Of a stretch of 64,000 nucleotides of DNA, positions 35,991 to 47,062 are shown piece by piece. A program made the position numbers and the translations under genes. Each line of letters begins with the position of its first letter. The stretch's first letter is position 1. Under the pieces are notes generated by a model, which did not search any database, was not told the DNA's origin, and saw only the letters and a list, made by a program, of their open reading frames with translations. This DNA is from Kushneria aurantia DSM 21353 (lineage in GTDB: Bacteria; Pseudomonadota; Gammaproteobacteria; Pseudomonadales; Halomonadaceae). Where the stretch lies: contig NZ_KB907864.1 in NCBI RefSeq assembly GCF_000382245.1, positions 70,424 through 134,423 on the forward strand, read 5' to 3'.

Positions 35991-36294
35991 AGATTGGGCA
36001 GTGTAAATATAATTCTCTCAATTAATTATCCACAACGCTTTTATATTATCCGCTTGACATTACCACAAGGGCGCTTTTCAGCTGTCGCGGCAGTCGGTCC
36101 ATCGCTCGTTTTATAAAAACGCTATAGAAACAGTGGGTTGGGCTTTAAGAGAGTATTATGAAGTAAGTGCCTGCTTGCGCCTGAAGGGGCGTGAATAGCG
36201 CTTTGCCATGTTTTTCCACAGCCCGCTGGAGGCGTGCCAAAAGCTTTCCCACAAAACTGTCCACAGGCTGGTGACGGCCTGGAGGCCGGCACAA
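35991..36294. other. AT-rich intergenic region with DnaA-box-like sequences
   Basis: Very AT-rich around 36001-36060. One perfect DnaA box, TTATCCACA, is at 36026-36034. Related sequences ending in CCACA lie at 36212-36220, 36245-36253 and 36257-36265. No gene is convincing. There are no neighbours typical of oriC; chance or a minor DnaA-titrating site are the options. Confidence 0.35.
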
Positions 36295-36327
36295 ATAAAG
36301 CCACCGGCGGTCTGCCGGTGGCTTTAT
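36295..36327 (-). terminator. Terminator of the FKBP gene
   Basis: A perfect 14-bp stem, ATAAAGCCACCGGC with its complement, five-base loop, 21 bases beyond the FKBP stop. The A/T-rich ends of the stem give U-rich RNA in either direction. Confidence 0.75.
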
Positions 36328-36348
36328 CCGCGGGTGGTGTGGCCCGAA

Positions 36349-37380
36349 TCAGCTGCCGCTGGCCTGACCGCTGGCGCCGCTCTGGCTGCTGCTCTGATCA
36401 CTGCCGCTGGCCTGACCACTAGCGCCGCTCTGGCTGCCGCTGCCGCTGCCGCTTTGGCTGCCGCTGCCGCTGCCGCTGCCGCTTTGGCTGCCGCTGCCGC
36501 TTTGGCTGCCGCCGCCGCTTTGGCTGCCGTCGCTGGCCTGAGCGTTGTCGTCCAGCACGCCCAGCAGTTCGACGGTAAAGATCAGTGTCTGGTTGGGGCC
36601 GATGGGGCCGGTTCCTGCTTCACCATAGGCGAGATCGGAGGGAACAAAAATCTCCCATTCGGCGCCGGGGTGCATCATTTCCAGTGCTTCCTGCCAGCCC
36701 GGGATCACCTGACTGACGCGGAAGGTGACCGGCTCGCCGCGCTCGTAGGAGCTGTCGAATACCTCACCATCGATGGTGCGACCTTCGTAGTTGACCCTGA
36801 CCCGATCATTGGCCGAAGGCGATGCCACGCTCTGATCGCCCTCTTCGACTATCCGGTACTGCAGCCCGGAATCGGTCGTCTGAACACCGTCGCGTGCGGC
36901 ATTCTCTTCAAGGAAGTTCTGACCGGCAGTGGCGTTATCCTCGGCGGTCTGTTCCTGCTGCTGTTGCTGTTCGGCGATCATCTGCTGCTGATAGTTCTGC
37001 AGCACCTGGCTGATCTGTTGATCGTTGAGACGCATTTCGCCGTCGCCGTACACATCCTGTATTGCGCCGGTGAAGGCATTGACGTCGAGATCGGGCATAT
37101 CCGTTTGCAGATTGCGCGCCAGCGTCACGCCCACGGCGTAGGCCAGCCGTGCCTGGTCGGATTCGAAGTCATCCTGCTGCGCCGTGTTACCACTATCGGC
37201 ACTCTGCTGCTCGCTCTGAGCGTTGCTCTGCGACTGCTCGCTCTGCTGCGACTGCTCGCTCTGCTGCGACTGGCTGTTCTGCTCATTCGCACTGTTCTGG
37301 CTGTCGTCATCGGAGCCGCCGGAGCAGCCCGTCAGGATGATCAGGGTACTCAGCGTAACGGCGCTCAACACTTTGTTCAT
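36349..37380 (-). CDS. FKBP-type peptidyl-prolyl isomerase lipoprotein
   Basis: 343 residues. A lipoprotein signal (lipobox LTGC) is followed by a disordered Gln/Ser/Asp-rich stretch (about 20-70), a Mip/FkpA-type dimerisation helix region (about 75-165) and an FKBP domain (about 170-280) with VRVNYEGRTIDGEVFDSSYERG, IPGWQEALEMM and LAYGEAGTGPIGPNQTLIF. The last 60 residues are almost only Gly, Ser, Gln and Ala in SGSGSQSG-type repeats. It should assist folding at the outer membrane. The two low-complexity tails are unusual for the family. Confidence 0.88.
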   Translation of the reverse strand: MNKVLSAVTLSTLIILTGCSGGSDDDSQNSANEQNSQSQQSEQSQQSEQSQSNAQSEQQSADSGNTAQQDDFESDQARLAYAVGVTLARNLQTDMPDLDVNAFTGAIQDVYGDGEMRLNDQQISQVLQNYQQQMIAEQQQQQEQTAEDNATAGQNFLEENAARDGVQTTDSGLQYRIVEEGDQSVASPSANDRVRVNYEGRTIDGEVFDSSYERGEPVTFRVSQVIPGWQEALEMMHPGAEWEIFVPSDLAYGEAGTGPIGPNQTLIFTVELLGVLDDNAQASDGSQSGGGSQSGSGSQSGSGSGSGSQSGSGSGSQSGASGQASGSDQSSSQSGASGQASGS

Positions 37381-37655
37381 GAAAGCTCCTGGTTGCTTGA
37401 TGGTCGGGTCACTTTGACAGCGTCAAAGTGAAAACGCTCACGGCATTTCGCTGTGAAAACCGGTGAGTCGGTGTCATCCCTGTCGGTTCGGCGGCATGGA
37501 TGGCGTGAACCTGTAGCAGGCAGGGCGATGGCATGAACACAAACTGAAACATTAAGCCTGTTGAATAAAAGCCCGACGCCGCTCCGGTGCGCTCATCGCC
37601 GCCGACTGTGGGTGTTCGCCAACATCGTCCACCAAAGGGCTTGCAGGAGTTGTAC

Positions 37656-39335
37656 ATGAAGGGCCTTGCCGATATCTCCATACGCACCACCTGGATGGCA
37701 ATTCTTGCCATTTTTACCCTGCTGGTTATGGGAGTGGGGGCGCTGGGCGTGTATGGCAACCATAGCAGCCGACAAAGTTTCGATATCTTCGATCGTATTC
37801 ACGTCCAGCAGTCCAGCGCCCTCAACCGTGCCTATGTCGATATGCTGCGCGCTCGGGTGGAGATGAGCCGCGCCGCGCAGCTGATCGAACGCCCCTCCTT
37901 CGACCGCCCCGGTCCGGTGATCGACAGTGCCGAGGCGCTGATGGCCAGCGCCGCCGAGTCATTCGAGGAGTTTCGCGCGATCAATGCTCTGCCCGAGCAG
38001 CAGGAAGCCATCGAGGCGCTGTCGCGCAGTTTCCAGTCGCTTTTCAATACGGGATTACAGCTGCAGCTGACCTCACTGCGCGATGAGGACGTCGAAGGCT
38101 GGCGCGCTTTCCGCTCGCGGGTGAGCGAGATGAGCGAGACCTTCATGCAGAGTGCCGATCAGTTTTTCGTGACTTCGCGCGCTCAGGGCGAGGCCCTGAC
38201 CGACCGCTCCAATGCGCTCAGCCGTGCCTTCGATATCGCGATTGGCGGTGCCATCCTGGCCTGTCTGCTGCTGGTCGGCTTTATGCTGTGGTGGGTGACG
38301 CGCTATTTGACCCGGCCCATTCACGGACTGCTCAGGCGCTTTCGCAGCATGGGCGATGGCGATCTCTCGACCCCCGTCGAGACACGCGGACGCAATGAAA
38401 TCGGCCGGCTCTTCGAAGGCCTTGGCGAGCTGCGCCAGAGTCTTGCCGACACCGTGCTGCGCGTTCGCGGCAGCAGCGACAGCGTTGTCGCGCACGTCGA
38501 CCGCATGTCCGCCGGCAACCGCGAGCTGGCCTTCGATACCGATCGGCAGTCGAGCGCGCTGGAGCAGACCTCGGCGAGCCTCGAGGAGCTGAGCCGTACG
38601 GTCAGCGCCAACGCCGATCATGCCCGGCGCGCCAGCGAACTGACCGACGACGCGAGCCACCAGGCGCAGCGCGGCGGCGATGTCATGCAGCGCATGACCG
38701 CCAATATGGGCGGTATCGAAAGCAGCAGCCGCCAGGTGGCGGAAGTGATCGGCATGATCGACCATATCGCCTTCCAGACCAATATTCTCGCCCTCAACGC
38801 CTCGGTCGAGGCGGCCCGGGCCGGTCAGCACGGTCGCGGCTTCTCGGTGGTGGCCAGTGAGGTGCGTTCGCTGGCCGAGCGCAGTGCCGGTGCCGCCGAT
38901 GACGTTCGCAAGCTGATCGAAAGCTGCGATGCGCAGGTCGCCGAGGGAGTGCAACTGGTATCGCAGGCCGAGGCGAGCATGACCCATATCGCCACCTCGA
39001 TCGGTGAGATCAACGTGTTCATGAGCGATATCGCCTCGGCCTCCGGCGAGCAGCGCGAGGGCATCGACCAGGTCGGTACGGCGATGGGCGAGATGGCGCA
39101 GGTCACCACACACAATCGTGAGCGCGCCCGCGAGGCGAGCGACGTGGCCGAGTGGCTCAGTACCGAGGCGCAGCGCCTGCGCGAAGGCGTGGCAAGCTTC
39201 ACCATGGCCGAGGGCGATCGTCTCGAAGCGCCCGTGCAGCCCGCCCTCGACCGGCAGGGTAACGATGTGTTTGTCGAAGAGGATGAGTGGCGGGACACCG
39301 AGCCGTCGCCGCGCGAGTTGGCGATGCCGTCCTGA
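37656..39335 (+). CDS. Methyl-accepting chemotaxis protein, Tar-like
   Basis: About 559 residues. One membrane helix near 12-32, a roughly 160-residue periplasmic four-helix-bundle sensor of the Tar/Tsr kind, a second membrane helix near 190-212, HAMP, and a cytoplasmic signalling domain with the intact tip [37 protein letters not shown] precedes the ATG at 37656. The C-terminal tail contains EDEWRDT, which is not a clear CheR-binding pentapeptide. The ligand is unknown. Confidence 0.92.
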   Translation: MKGLADISIRTTWMAILAIFTLLVMGVGALGVYGNHSSRQSFDIFDRIHVQQSSALNRAYVDMLRARVEMSRAAQLIERPSFDRPGPVIDSAEALMASAAESFEEFRAINALPEQQEAIEALSRSFQSLFNTGLQLQLTSLRDEDVEGWRAFRSRVSEMSETFMQSADQFFVTSRAQGEALTDRSNALSRAFDIAIGGAILACLLLVGFMLWWVTRYLTRPIHGLLRRFRSMGDGDLSTPVETRGRNEIGRLFEGLGELRQSLADTVLRVRGSSDSVVAHVDRMSAGNRELAFDTDRQSSALEQTSASLEELSRTVSANADHARRASELTDDASHQAQRGGDVMQRMTANMGGIESSSRQVAEVIGMIDHIAFQTNILALNASVEAARAGQHGRGFSVVASEVRSLAERSAGAADDVRKLIESCDAQVAEGVQLVSQAEASMTHIATSIGEINVFMSDIASASGEQREGIDQVGTAMGEMAQVTTHNRERAREASDVAEWLSTEAQRLREGVASFTMAEGDRLEAPVQPALDRQGNDVFVEEDEWRDTEPSPRELAMPS

Positions 39336-39377
39336 AACCTATACCGCTGCTTTGGCGCTACGTTTGTGACTGCTGAG

Positions 39378-39857
39378 TCAGAGCGCCGTGGCGCGGGCGA
39401 TCAGAGTATCGAGCGCCTGGCGCGGCGCGTTGTCTGTCAGGCCGTAGTGGTGTCGCACGATGTCGAACGCCGCGCCCGCCACCGGCGCGCCGGCCAGCGC
39501 CTGCAGCATCGTCAGCGCCTGTTTTTCGCTTTCCAGCTCGGCCCGTTTGAGATGCTCGCGCAGCGGTTCAAGCTGCGGATTGTCGGCGGCCAGCGGCTTC
39601 AGCCGACGGCGCCGGTCGCGAAGGGGCGCGGTCATCTGCTGCTGCCAGCGTCGCACCTCATCGAGCGCCGACTGCGCTGCGGCCGCCGGTTGCAGACCGC
39701 CATGGGCCAGCCAGCAGCGCCACAGCAGTTCGCAAACGTCGATGCCGGCATCGTCCTGCAGCCGCAGACAGGCCGCTGCTACTCCCTCGGCGGCGTAAAG
39801 ATCGAGCGCAAAGCGCCAAAGATCGGCGCTGTATCGGTTACAATGCTCGGCATTTGT
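39378..39857 (-). CDS. TIGR02444 family protein
   Basis: About 159 residues. The NRYSADLWRFALDLYAAEGVAAACLRLQD start and LWRCWLAHGG segment match the TIGR02444 family, small alpha-helical proteins of unknown function found beside the ABC-F gene in many gammaproteobacteria. That linkage is seen here: the yheS-like gene is divergent, 28 bases away. The ATG at 39857 is preferred over one at 39887, which would overlap the neighbour. Confidence 0.8.
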   Translation of the reverse strand, partial: TNAEHCNRYSADLWRFALDLYAAEGVAAACLRLQDDAGIDVCELLWRCWLAHGGLQPAAAAQSALDEVRRWQQQMTAPLRDRRRRLKPLAADNPQLEPLREHLKRAELESEKQALTMLQALAGAPVAGAAFDIVRHHYGLTDNAPRQALDTLIARATAL

Positions 39858-39885
39858 CATGGTGCCTCCGGGGGTAGAGAAAGGC

Positions 39886-41814
<1,929 letters not shown>

Positions 41815-41948
41815 GCGGCATGGAAGGCCGGCGCCCGCCGCTTTCCCGACCGGATGCGCGCGCCGGTTGTAGAGAGGCGTCGTAGCCCGCTGCGGGTCAC
41901 CCGAGGGGCTGCGCCACCCATGTTGGTAGTTGTCGCAACAGGGGTGGC

Positions 41949-41970
41949 AAGTTATATTGAAGTATAACTT
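41949..41970. promoter_or_regulatory. Palindrome upstream of the toxin-antitoxin genes
   Basis: A perfect 8-bp dyad, AAGTTATA and TATAACTT, around TTGAAG, 28 bases before the antitoxin start. AbrB-fold antitoxins commonly repress their own operon at such palindromes, so this is the likely operator. Confidence 0.6.
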
Positions 41971-41998
41971 TTAGTTTCAGTGGCCCTGGAGGCATGCC

Positions 41999-42250
41999 AT
42001 GAGTATGACCAGACTTCGCCGCGTCGGCGGCTCCGTGATGCTTTCAGTGTCGCCCGCATTGCTTCGACAGATGAATCTCGACGCGGGTGGCAGCGTCGAG
42101 ATGACGGTTGATCAGGGGCGCCTGATCGTCGAGCCGGCCCGACCGAGATATAGTCTCGAAGAACTGCTGGCTGAGTGCGGCGCCAGCGCGCGCGCTGACG
42201 ACGAACAGCAGTGGCTGGACGATCAACCTGTCGGTCGCGAGGAGCTCTGA
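41999..42250 (+). CDS. chpS: ChpS/MazE-type antitoxin
   Basis: 83 residues. The N-terminal half has the swapped-hairpin AbrB/MazE fold (RLRRVGGSVMLSVSPALLRQMNL), which binds DNA; the acidic C-terminal half (ARADDEQQWLDD) should wrap around and block the toxin. Its stop TGA overlaps the toxin ATG by one base, typical of coupled antitoxin-toxin pairs. Confidence 0.85.
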   Translation: MSMTRLRRVGGSVMLSVSPALLRQMNLDAGGSVEMTVDQGRLIVEPARPRYSLEELLAECGASARADDEQQWLDDQPVGREEL

Positions 42251-42582
42251 TGCGTCGTGGTGACATCTACCTGGTGTCGCTGGATCCGACCCATGGGCAC
42301 GAACAGCGTGGCAGGCGACCGGTGTTGATCGTGTCGCCCGAAGCCTTTAATAGCGCCATGAACACGGCGCTGGTCATGCCGATCACGACCGGCGGTGGTT
42401 TTGCTCGCTCGCGAGGCTTTGCTGTTTCACTTGAAGCGGCAGCAACCCGCACCCGGGGCTTCGTGCTGTGCAGTCAGCTCAGAACGCTGGATATCGCTGC
42501 GCGCCAGGGACAGTACCTGGAACGGATCCCCGAGGACGTCATGGATGACGTCCTCGCCAGGCTGTCCACCCTCATCACCTGA
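42250..42582 (+). CDS. chpB: ChpB/MazF-type endoribonuclease toxin
   Basis: 110 residues of the MazF/PemK fold. RRGDIYLVSLDPTHGHEQRGRRPVLIVS contains the catalytic arginine region and VMPITTGGGFARSRGFAV the conserved threonine; overall it resembles ChpB more than MazF. It should cleave mRNA when free of the antitoxin. The cut sequence is not predictable. The ATG overlaps the antitoxin stop. Confidence 0.88.
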   Translation: MRRGDIYLVSLDPTHGHEQRGRRPVLIVSPEAFNSAMNTALVMPITTGGGFARSRGFAVSLEAAATRTRGFVLCSQLRTLDIAARQGQYLERIPEDVMDDVLARLSTLIT

Positions 42583-42616
42583 TATCGGGCGTCTCCATTT
42601 GTCCTGCTGGCGGCCC

Positions 42617-43018
42617 CTACATGCGCCCCACGTCCGGCCGTGAGCGCAGGGCAAAGCCGGCGCGTTGCACGGTGCGACCGTTTTCGCGAAACAGGCGTTG
42701 CATCAACGGGGCGGTGCTGTCGTCCGCTTGCGCTGCGTCGTGCTCCATGCCGAAGTGGCGCAGTGTGGCCAGCAGCCGCAGCTCATCGCGGGAAACACAG
42801 GGTGAGTTGGGGCCCAGCAGCTCGAATTCGGGCTTGTCGGCGTAGGCCCGGCGAATCATCAGAAGCAGCGAGCAGCGCTCGGCCATGCTGATCTCGAGCC
42901 GTTCGTTGCTCAGCGAAGCAGCGTCGCTGTGCTGCTGACCCAGCACGCGCAGAGCACGCATCAGGCGCTGCTCGGAGCGCGAGCAGTGATGGCGGATAAA
43001 GAGAACGCGGTCGTTCAT
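42617..43018 (-). CDS. Conserved-looking protein of unknown function
   Basis: 133 residues, no signal peptide or membrane segment. A strong GAGGGTGAG ribosome-binding site precedes the ATG. The N-terminal MNDRVLFIRHHCSRSEQRLMRALRVLGQQ is basic and helical. No domain is recognised. Its codon pattern is ordinary for the window, so it is probably a real, lineage-restricted gene. Confidence 0.6.
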   Translation of the reverse strand: MNDRVLFIRHHCSRSEQRLMRALRVLGQQHSDAASLSNERLEISMAERCSLLLMIRRAYADKPEFELLGPNSPCVSRDELRLLATLRHFGMEHDAAQADDSTAPLMQRLFRENGRTVQRAGFALRSRPDVGRM

Positions 43019-43203
43019 GGCTCACCCTCTCGTTAGCGGCAAAGCTGGCTTCAGCCCGATTTTTTATACCCCGGGGGCATAGTTTAACTCGGGTTGATTC
43101 GGGCGTTGATTAAAGGATATCGAGCGATTCGGGTCAAGCGCGCCGTCCTTGTCGAGTGCCAGCTTCGCGTCTTGTTGCCATAACGTTCGCAGGTGGGGTG
43201 GCG

Positions 43204-43641
43204 TCAGCTTTCGAGCATGAAGGTCACCGGTCCGTCGTTGACCAGCGACACCTGCATATCCGCGCCGAAGCGACCGGTTGCCACTGGCGCGTGGGCGTCG
43301 TGCGCCGCCGCCACCAGATAATCGAACAGTTCACGACCGAGCTGCGGCGGCGCGGCGCTGGAAAAGCCGGGGCGCATGCCCTTGCGGGTATCGGCCACCA
43401 GGGTGAACTGCGACACCAGCAGCAGGCCGCCGCCGCTGTCGCCAAGGCCGAGGTTCATACGCCCCTCGGTATCGGCGAAGATGCGGTACCCCAGCAGCTT
43501 GCGCAGCAGTTTGTCAGCGCGCTCGCGGCTGTCGTCACGTTCGACGCCGATCAGGGCCAGCAGGCCGGCGTCGATAGCGCCAACGCACTCTCCTTCAACA
43601 GCGACGCTGGCACGGCTGACGCGTTGTATCAGGGCGCGCAC
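43204..43641 (-). CDS. dtd: D-aminoacyl-tRNA deacylase
   Basis: 145 residues, the standard Dtd length. The [22 protein letters not shown] segment (SQFTL) and the C-terminal [15 protein letters not shown] with the Gly-Pro cross-subunit motif (NDGPVT) are intact. It removes D-amino acids, and glycine from tRNA-Ala, after mischarging. The GTG start at 43641 is fixed by GGAGGA three bases upstream; an upstream ATG gives 13 non-family residues. Confidence 0.95.
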   Translation of the reverse strand: MRALIQRVSRASVAVEGECVGAIDAGLLALIGVERDDSRERADKLLRKLLGYRIFADTEGRMNLGLGDSGGGLLLVSQFTLVADTRKGMRPGFSSAAPPQLGRELFDYLVAAAHDAHAPVATGRFGADMQVSLVNDGPVTFMLES

Positions 43642-43687
43642 AAATCCTCCCGGGCAGCTTTCCGGTCGAGTCGATTGCAAGCGAGCA

Positions 43688-44542
43688 TCACCAGGTGCGA
43701 CACAGCATCAGATCGCCACGCACGTCGCTCAATAGCCGCTCCAGCAGGCTCTCGGTGGTACGACCGATACCCACCCGAATGTGACTGCCCAGTGCCAGCA
43801 GGTCGGGTGGCTGCTGGCGCAGTCGGCTGAGCAGTACCTCGCCGGGGTCGCCCTGCTGCAGCACCAGTTCAAGATCCGGATGGGCGCCCAGCTCACTCAT
43901 CAGCCGCTCGGTTTCGCGCTCGAGCTGTTGGCGCAGTCGCTGACGCTCACCGTCACGCCAGCGTCGGTAGTCGGTACCTTCGGCCAGTTCCTGAGCGACC
44001 GGCATATCCCAGGCATGCAGCAGCGTCAGACGGACATGGGGAAAGCGGGTGAGCACTTCCTTGAGAGTGTGGCGCGAGGCGAGCGAGAAGTCGACCGGCA
44101 CCAGAACGTCCTGCCAGTCCGGTTCACCATCGTGAGGAACGCTGACCACCGGACAGGGGGCACGGCGCATGACCCGCGACAGTGTCGTGCCGCCGATCAG
44201 ATCCGGCTGGCCCAGCTTGCGGTGCGTGCCCATCAGGATCATCGAGGCGCTGCGCTCGTAGGCCTCGCGAATAATTTCGGCATAGGGCACGCCGCTGACC
44301 ACGTGAATCTCGGTCTCGGGGCGTTCGAGTTCGTGATGATGGCAGGCCTGCTCGAGCTGTTGATCGATGCTGTCGCGCACCGCGTGTACCAACTGCGGCA
44401 GAATGCTCTCCGGTAGCCAGGGGTCGACGACGTACAGAATATCCAGCTGTACGGCGTCATGCTGGGTCAGGTGCAGTGCCCTGACGAGGGCGGCGTGACA
44501 TTCTCCGGAAAGATCGGTGGCCAGAAGCAGCGTCGAGGTCAT
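43688..44542 (-). CDS. Tandem-domain universal stress protein (UspA family)
   Basis: 284 residues with two Usp domains. The first ends in [34 protein letters not shown], carrying an ATP-binding G-x2-G-x9-G(S/T)-like pattern; the second (about 145-284) begins [14 protein letters not shown] and ends in [26 protein letters not shown]. It is probably a cytoplasmic stress-response protein. It lies 46 bases upstream of dtd on the same strand. Confidence 0.88.
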   Translation of the reverse strand: MTSTLLLATDLSGECHAALVRALHLTQHDAVQLDILYVVDPWLPESILPQLVHAVRDSIDQQLEQACHHHELERPETEIHVVSGVPYAEIIREAYERSASMILMGTHRKLGQPDLIGGTTLSRVMRRAPCPVVSVPHDGEPDWQDVLVPVDFSLASRHTLKEVLTRFPHVRLTLLHAWDMPVAQELAEGTDYRRWRDGERQRLRQQLERETERLMSELGAHPDLELVLQQGDPGEVLLSRLRQQPPDLLALGSHIRVGIGRTTESLLERLLSDVRGDLMLCRTW

Positions 44543-44609
44543 GTCGAAGTCTCTGGGCGATGAAGTTTGAGGGCCTGAGTCAAAGCATAGTGGCTGGACT
44601 ACCCGGCGG

Positions 44610-45413
44610 CTACCACCAGCGGAAAAAGTGATGCGCCGGCCCCTGACCGTGGCCCACCTTCAGGCTGTCGGCCCTCTTCAGGGCGCCGCTCATGTACGCC
44701 TTTGCCTCGCGCATGGCAGTCAGCGGCGAATCGCTGACCGGCAGCAGGGCGGCAATCGCCGAGGAGAGGGTGCAGCCCGAACCGTGCAGCGAGCGCGTGT
44801 CGATACGCGGCGCTTCGAGCCACTGCTGCTGGTTCGGCATGATGACCAGATCGTCGCTATGGGCGCCGCTCAGATAGCCGCCCTTGAGCACTACCATGGT
44901 CGCGCCCAGGGTGGACAGGCCGGACGCCAGTGCCTGCATGGCGGCGCGGTCGGCGGGCACTGGCCGGTCCAGCAGCATGGCGGCTTCCGGCAGGTTGGGG
45001 GTGATGATATCGGCGACCGGGATTAGAATGTCGCGCACGGCATGAAAACCGTCGTCGTCGACCAGTCGATCGCCGCTCTTGGCGACCATGACCGGGTCAA
45101 GTACCACGTGCTTTGGCCGATAGCGTTCCAGGTATTCGCGGACAAGACGCGCCGTGGCGGAGTCCGCCACCATGCCGATCTTGACGCTGTCGGGTGCAAT
45201 GTCCTCGAACACGGCGTCGAGCTGGGCACGCAGGATACTGTGCGGGAGCGGCATAATGTCGCGCACCCCGCAGGTGTTCTGGGCCACCACGGCGGTCACC
45301 ACGCTGGTGGCGAAGGCGCCCAGCGCACTGGCTGTCTTGATGTCTGCAGATTGCCCGGCGCCACCGCTGGGATCCGTACCGGCAATAGACAGAAAACGCG
45401 CGGGTGCAGGCAT
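44610..45413 (-). CDS. thiD: Hydroxymethylpyrimidine/phosphomethylpyrimidine kinase
   Basis: 267 residues. The start RFLSIAGTDPSGGAGQSADIKT and the C-terminal HGSGCTLSSAIAALL anion-hole motif are diagnostic for ThiD, which phosphorylates HMP and HMP-P to make HMP-PP for thiamine. The ATG at 45413 is preferred; an upstream start at 45446 adds 11 unlikely residues. It stands alone here, apart from thiSG. Confidence 0.93.
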   Translation of the reverse strand: MPAPARFLSIAGTDPSGGAGQSADIKTASALGAFATSVVTAVVAQNTCGVRDIMPLPHSILRAQLDAVFEDIAPDSVKIGMVADSATARLVREYLERYRPKHVVLDPVMVAKSGDRLVDDDGFHAVRDILIPVADIITPNLPEAAMLLDRPVPADRAAMQALASGLSTLGATMVVLKGGYLSGAHSDDLVIMPNQQQWLEAPRIDTRSLHGSGCTLSSAIAALLPVSDSPLTAMREAKAYMSGALKRADSLKVGHGQGPAHHFFRWW

Positions 45414-45760
45414 ATCATTATCCGAAGGTCGGGGGTGCAGGAGCACGGGTAGTGCGTTTTGTAGCTTGACTACATATTATCTTGCCCCATCATTGGGCAT
45501 ATAGCAGAAGCTGCCGGACAGTGAAGCAGCTCGATAACATCCTGGCGAACTCCGCTGGCGACTGCCAGGATTTGAAGGTGACTAATGCATTCGTGGCAGC
45601 GACCTTCAGGTTTTTGAAAGCGCCTGATCGTTACCCTGCGCTCTGCTCGCAACAGGGTGTATCATTTTGGGCTGTTATCAACCGCCTGACCTGACAGGGA
45701 AAGCGTACGAAATACAGGGTGGCGCAATGACCGTTGCCCGATAATGATGAGCGAGAACTC
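45414..45760. other. Intergenic region upstream of nuoA with two hairpins
   Basis: Two hairpins lie here. ATCCTGGC (45539-45546) pairs with GCCAGGAT (45564-45571). TGAAGGT (45573-45579) pairs with ACCTTCA (45602-45608) across a 22-base loop, and TTTTT follows. It could be a leader terminator for nuo, or a small RNA. I could not pick a nuo promoter confidently. Confidence 0.35.
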
Positions 45761-46234
45761 ATGAATCTGGCAGAGCAGCTGGCTCAGAACTGGGCCGTTG
45801 GCGTTTTCATCGTGGCATCACTGGGGCTTTGCACCTTCATGGTGGTGGCCTCCTCGCTACTTGGCGGTCGCGCCTGGGGGCATCGCAAGGATACCCCCTA
45901 CGAGTCCGGTATCGTCCCTGTGGGCAGTGCGCAGCAGCGCTTCTCGGTCAAGTTCTATATGGTGGCGATGCTGTTCGTCATCTTCGATGTCGAAGCGCTT
46001 TATCTGTTCGGCTGGGCTGTGGCGATACGCGAAACCGGCTGGGCGGGTTTTATCGGCGCCACCATCTTTATTCTCATTCTGCTTGCCGGTCTCGTTTATG
46101 ACAGTCGCGTCGGCGCCCTCGACTGGGTGCCGCGTCGACGCCGTCAGCCGGAACGTATCCACCAGCCTGCTCTGCGCGACGATGATCGGAGCGGGCAGCC
46201 CGGTGCCGGGGAGGCCACAGAGCGCGTCGGCTGA
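45761..46234 (+). CDS. nuoA: NADH-quinone oxidoreductase subunit A
   Basis: 157 residues with three membrane helices. The conserved loop [41 protein letters not shown] is intact. It belongs to the membrane arm near the quinone site. The C-terminal tail of about 35 residues is charged and longer than usual. It is first in the nuo operon. Confidence 0.95.
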   Translation: MNLAEQLAQNWAVGVFIVASLGLCTFMVVASSLLGGRAWGHRKDTPYESGIVPVGSAQQRFSVKFYMVAMLFVIFDVEALYLFGWAVAIRETGWAGFIGATIFILILLAGLVYDSRVGALDWVPRRRRQPERIHQPALRDDDRSGQPGAGEATERVG

Positions 46235-46327
46235 TACTGCGCCTCGGATGGGTGCCCGTTATGGCGGGCATCAGCAGGATTCTGGCCGGTCAAGCCGGCC
46301 CCGGATGTCTTTTCAGGAGGACCGTTG

Positions 46328-47005
46328 ATGTCCTGGAAGCTTACTCGCATCGATCCACAAACCCCTACCGATGTGCCCTATCCGGTCGGTGAGCGGCGCG
46401 TGGTCGATGAACCCATGAACGAGCAGGTGCACCGCAGCGTCTTCACCGGCAGGCTCGAAAATATCATGCACAGCATGGTCAACTGGGGTCGCAAGAACTC
46501 CATCTGGCCCTACAACTTCGGCCTCTCCTGCTGCTATGTGGAGATGACCACCGCCTTTACCGCTCCCCATGATATCGCCCGTTTCGGCTCCGAGGTGCTA
46601 CGCGCCTCGCCGCGCCAGGCCGACCTGATGGTGATTGCGGGCACCTGCTTTATCAAGATGGCGCCGGTCATTCAGCAGCTCTACGATCAGATGCTGGAGC
46701 CCAAATGGGTGATCTCGATGGGCTCCTGCGCCAACTCAGGCGGTATGTACGATATCTACTCGGTAGTCCAGGGCGTCGACAAGTTCCTGCCGGTCGATGT
46801 CTACGTGCCCGGCTGCCCGCCGCGTCCCGAGGCTTTTCTACAGGGGTTGCAGCTACTGCAGGACTCCATTCAGGAAGAGCGCCGGCCGCTGAGCTGGGTG
46901 GTGGGCGATCAGGGCGTTTATCGCGCCGAGATGCCCTCGCAGCGCGAAAAAAAGCGCGCCGAGCGTATTGCGGTAACCGAGCTGCGCTCCCCGGATGAGG
47001 TATAA
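46328..47005 (+). CDS. nuoB: NADH-quinone oxidoreductase subunit B
   Basis: 225 residues. It carries the N2 iron-sulfur cluster: the adjacent cysteines in GLSCCYVEM, plus [11 protein letters not shown] and [10 protein letters not shown]2 passes electrons to quinone. CAGGAGG seven bases upstream fixes the ATG at 46328. Confidence 0.96.
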   Translation: MSWKLTRIDPQTPTDVPYPVGERRVVDEPMNEQVHRSVFTGRLENIMHSMVNWGRKNSIWPYNFGLSCCYVEMTTAFTAPHDIARFGSEVLRASPRQADLMVIAGTCFIKMAPVIQQLYDQMLEPKWVISMGSCANSGGMYDIYSVVQGVDKFLPVDVYVPGCPPRPEAFLQGLQLLQDSIQEERRPLSWVVGDQGVYRAEMPSQREKKRAERIAVTELRSPDEV

Positions 47006-47062
47006 CCTTCTGATGACAGTTTTCGGCAGGCTCGTTCTGCAATCGGCCATGGATCAGCGCGC

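Noticed and set aside
35991-36294. Chromosomal origin of replication
   Set aside because: Only one perfect DnaA box, and no dnaA, dnaN, gidA or parAB neighbours.
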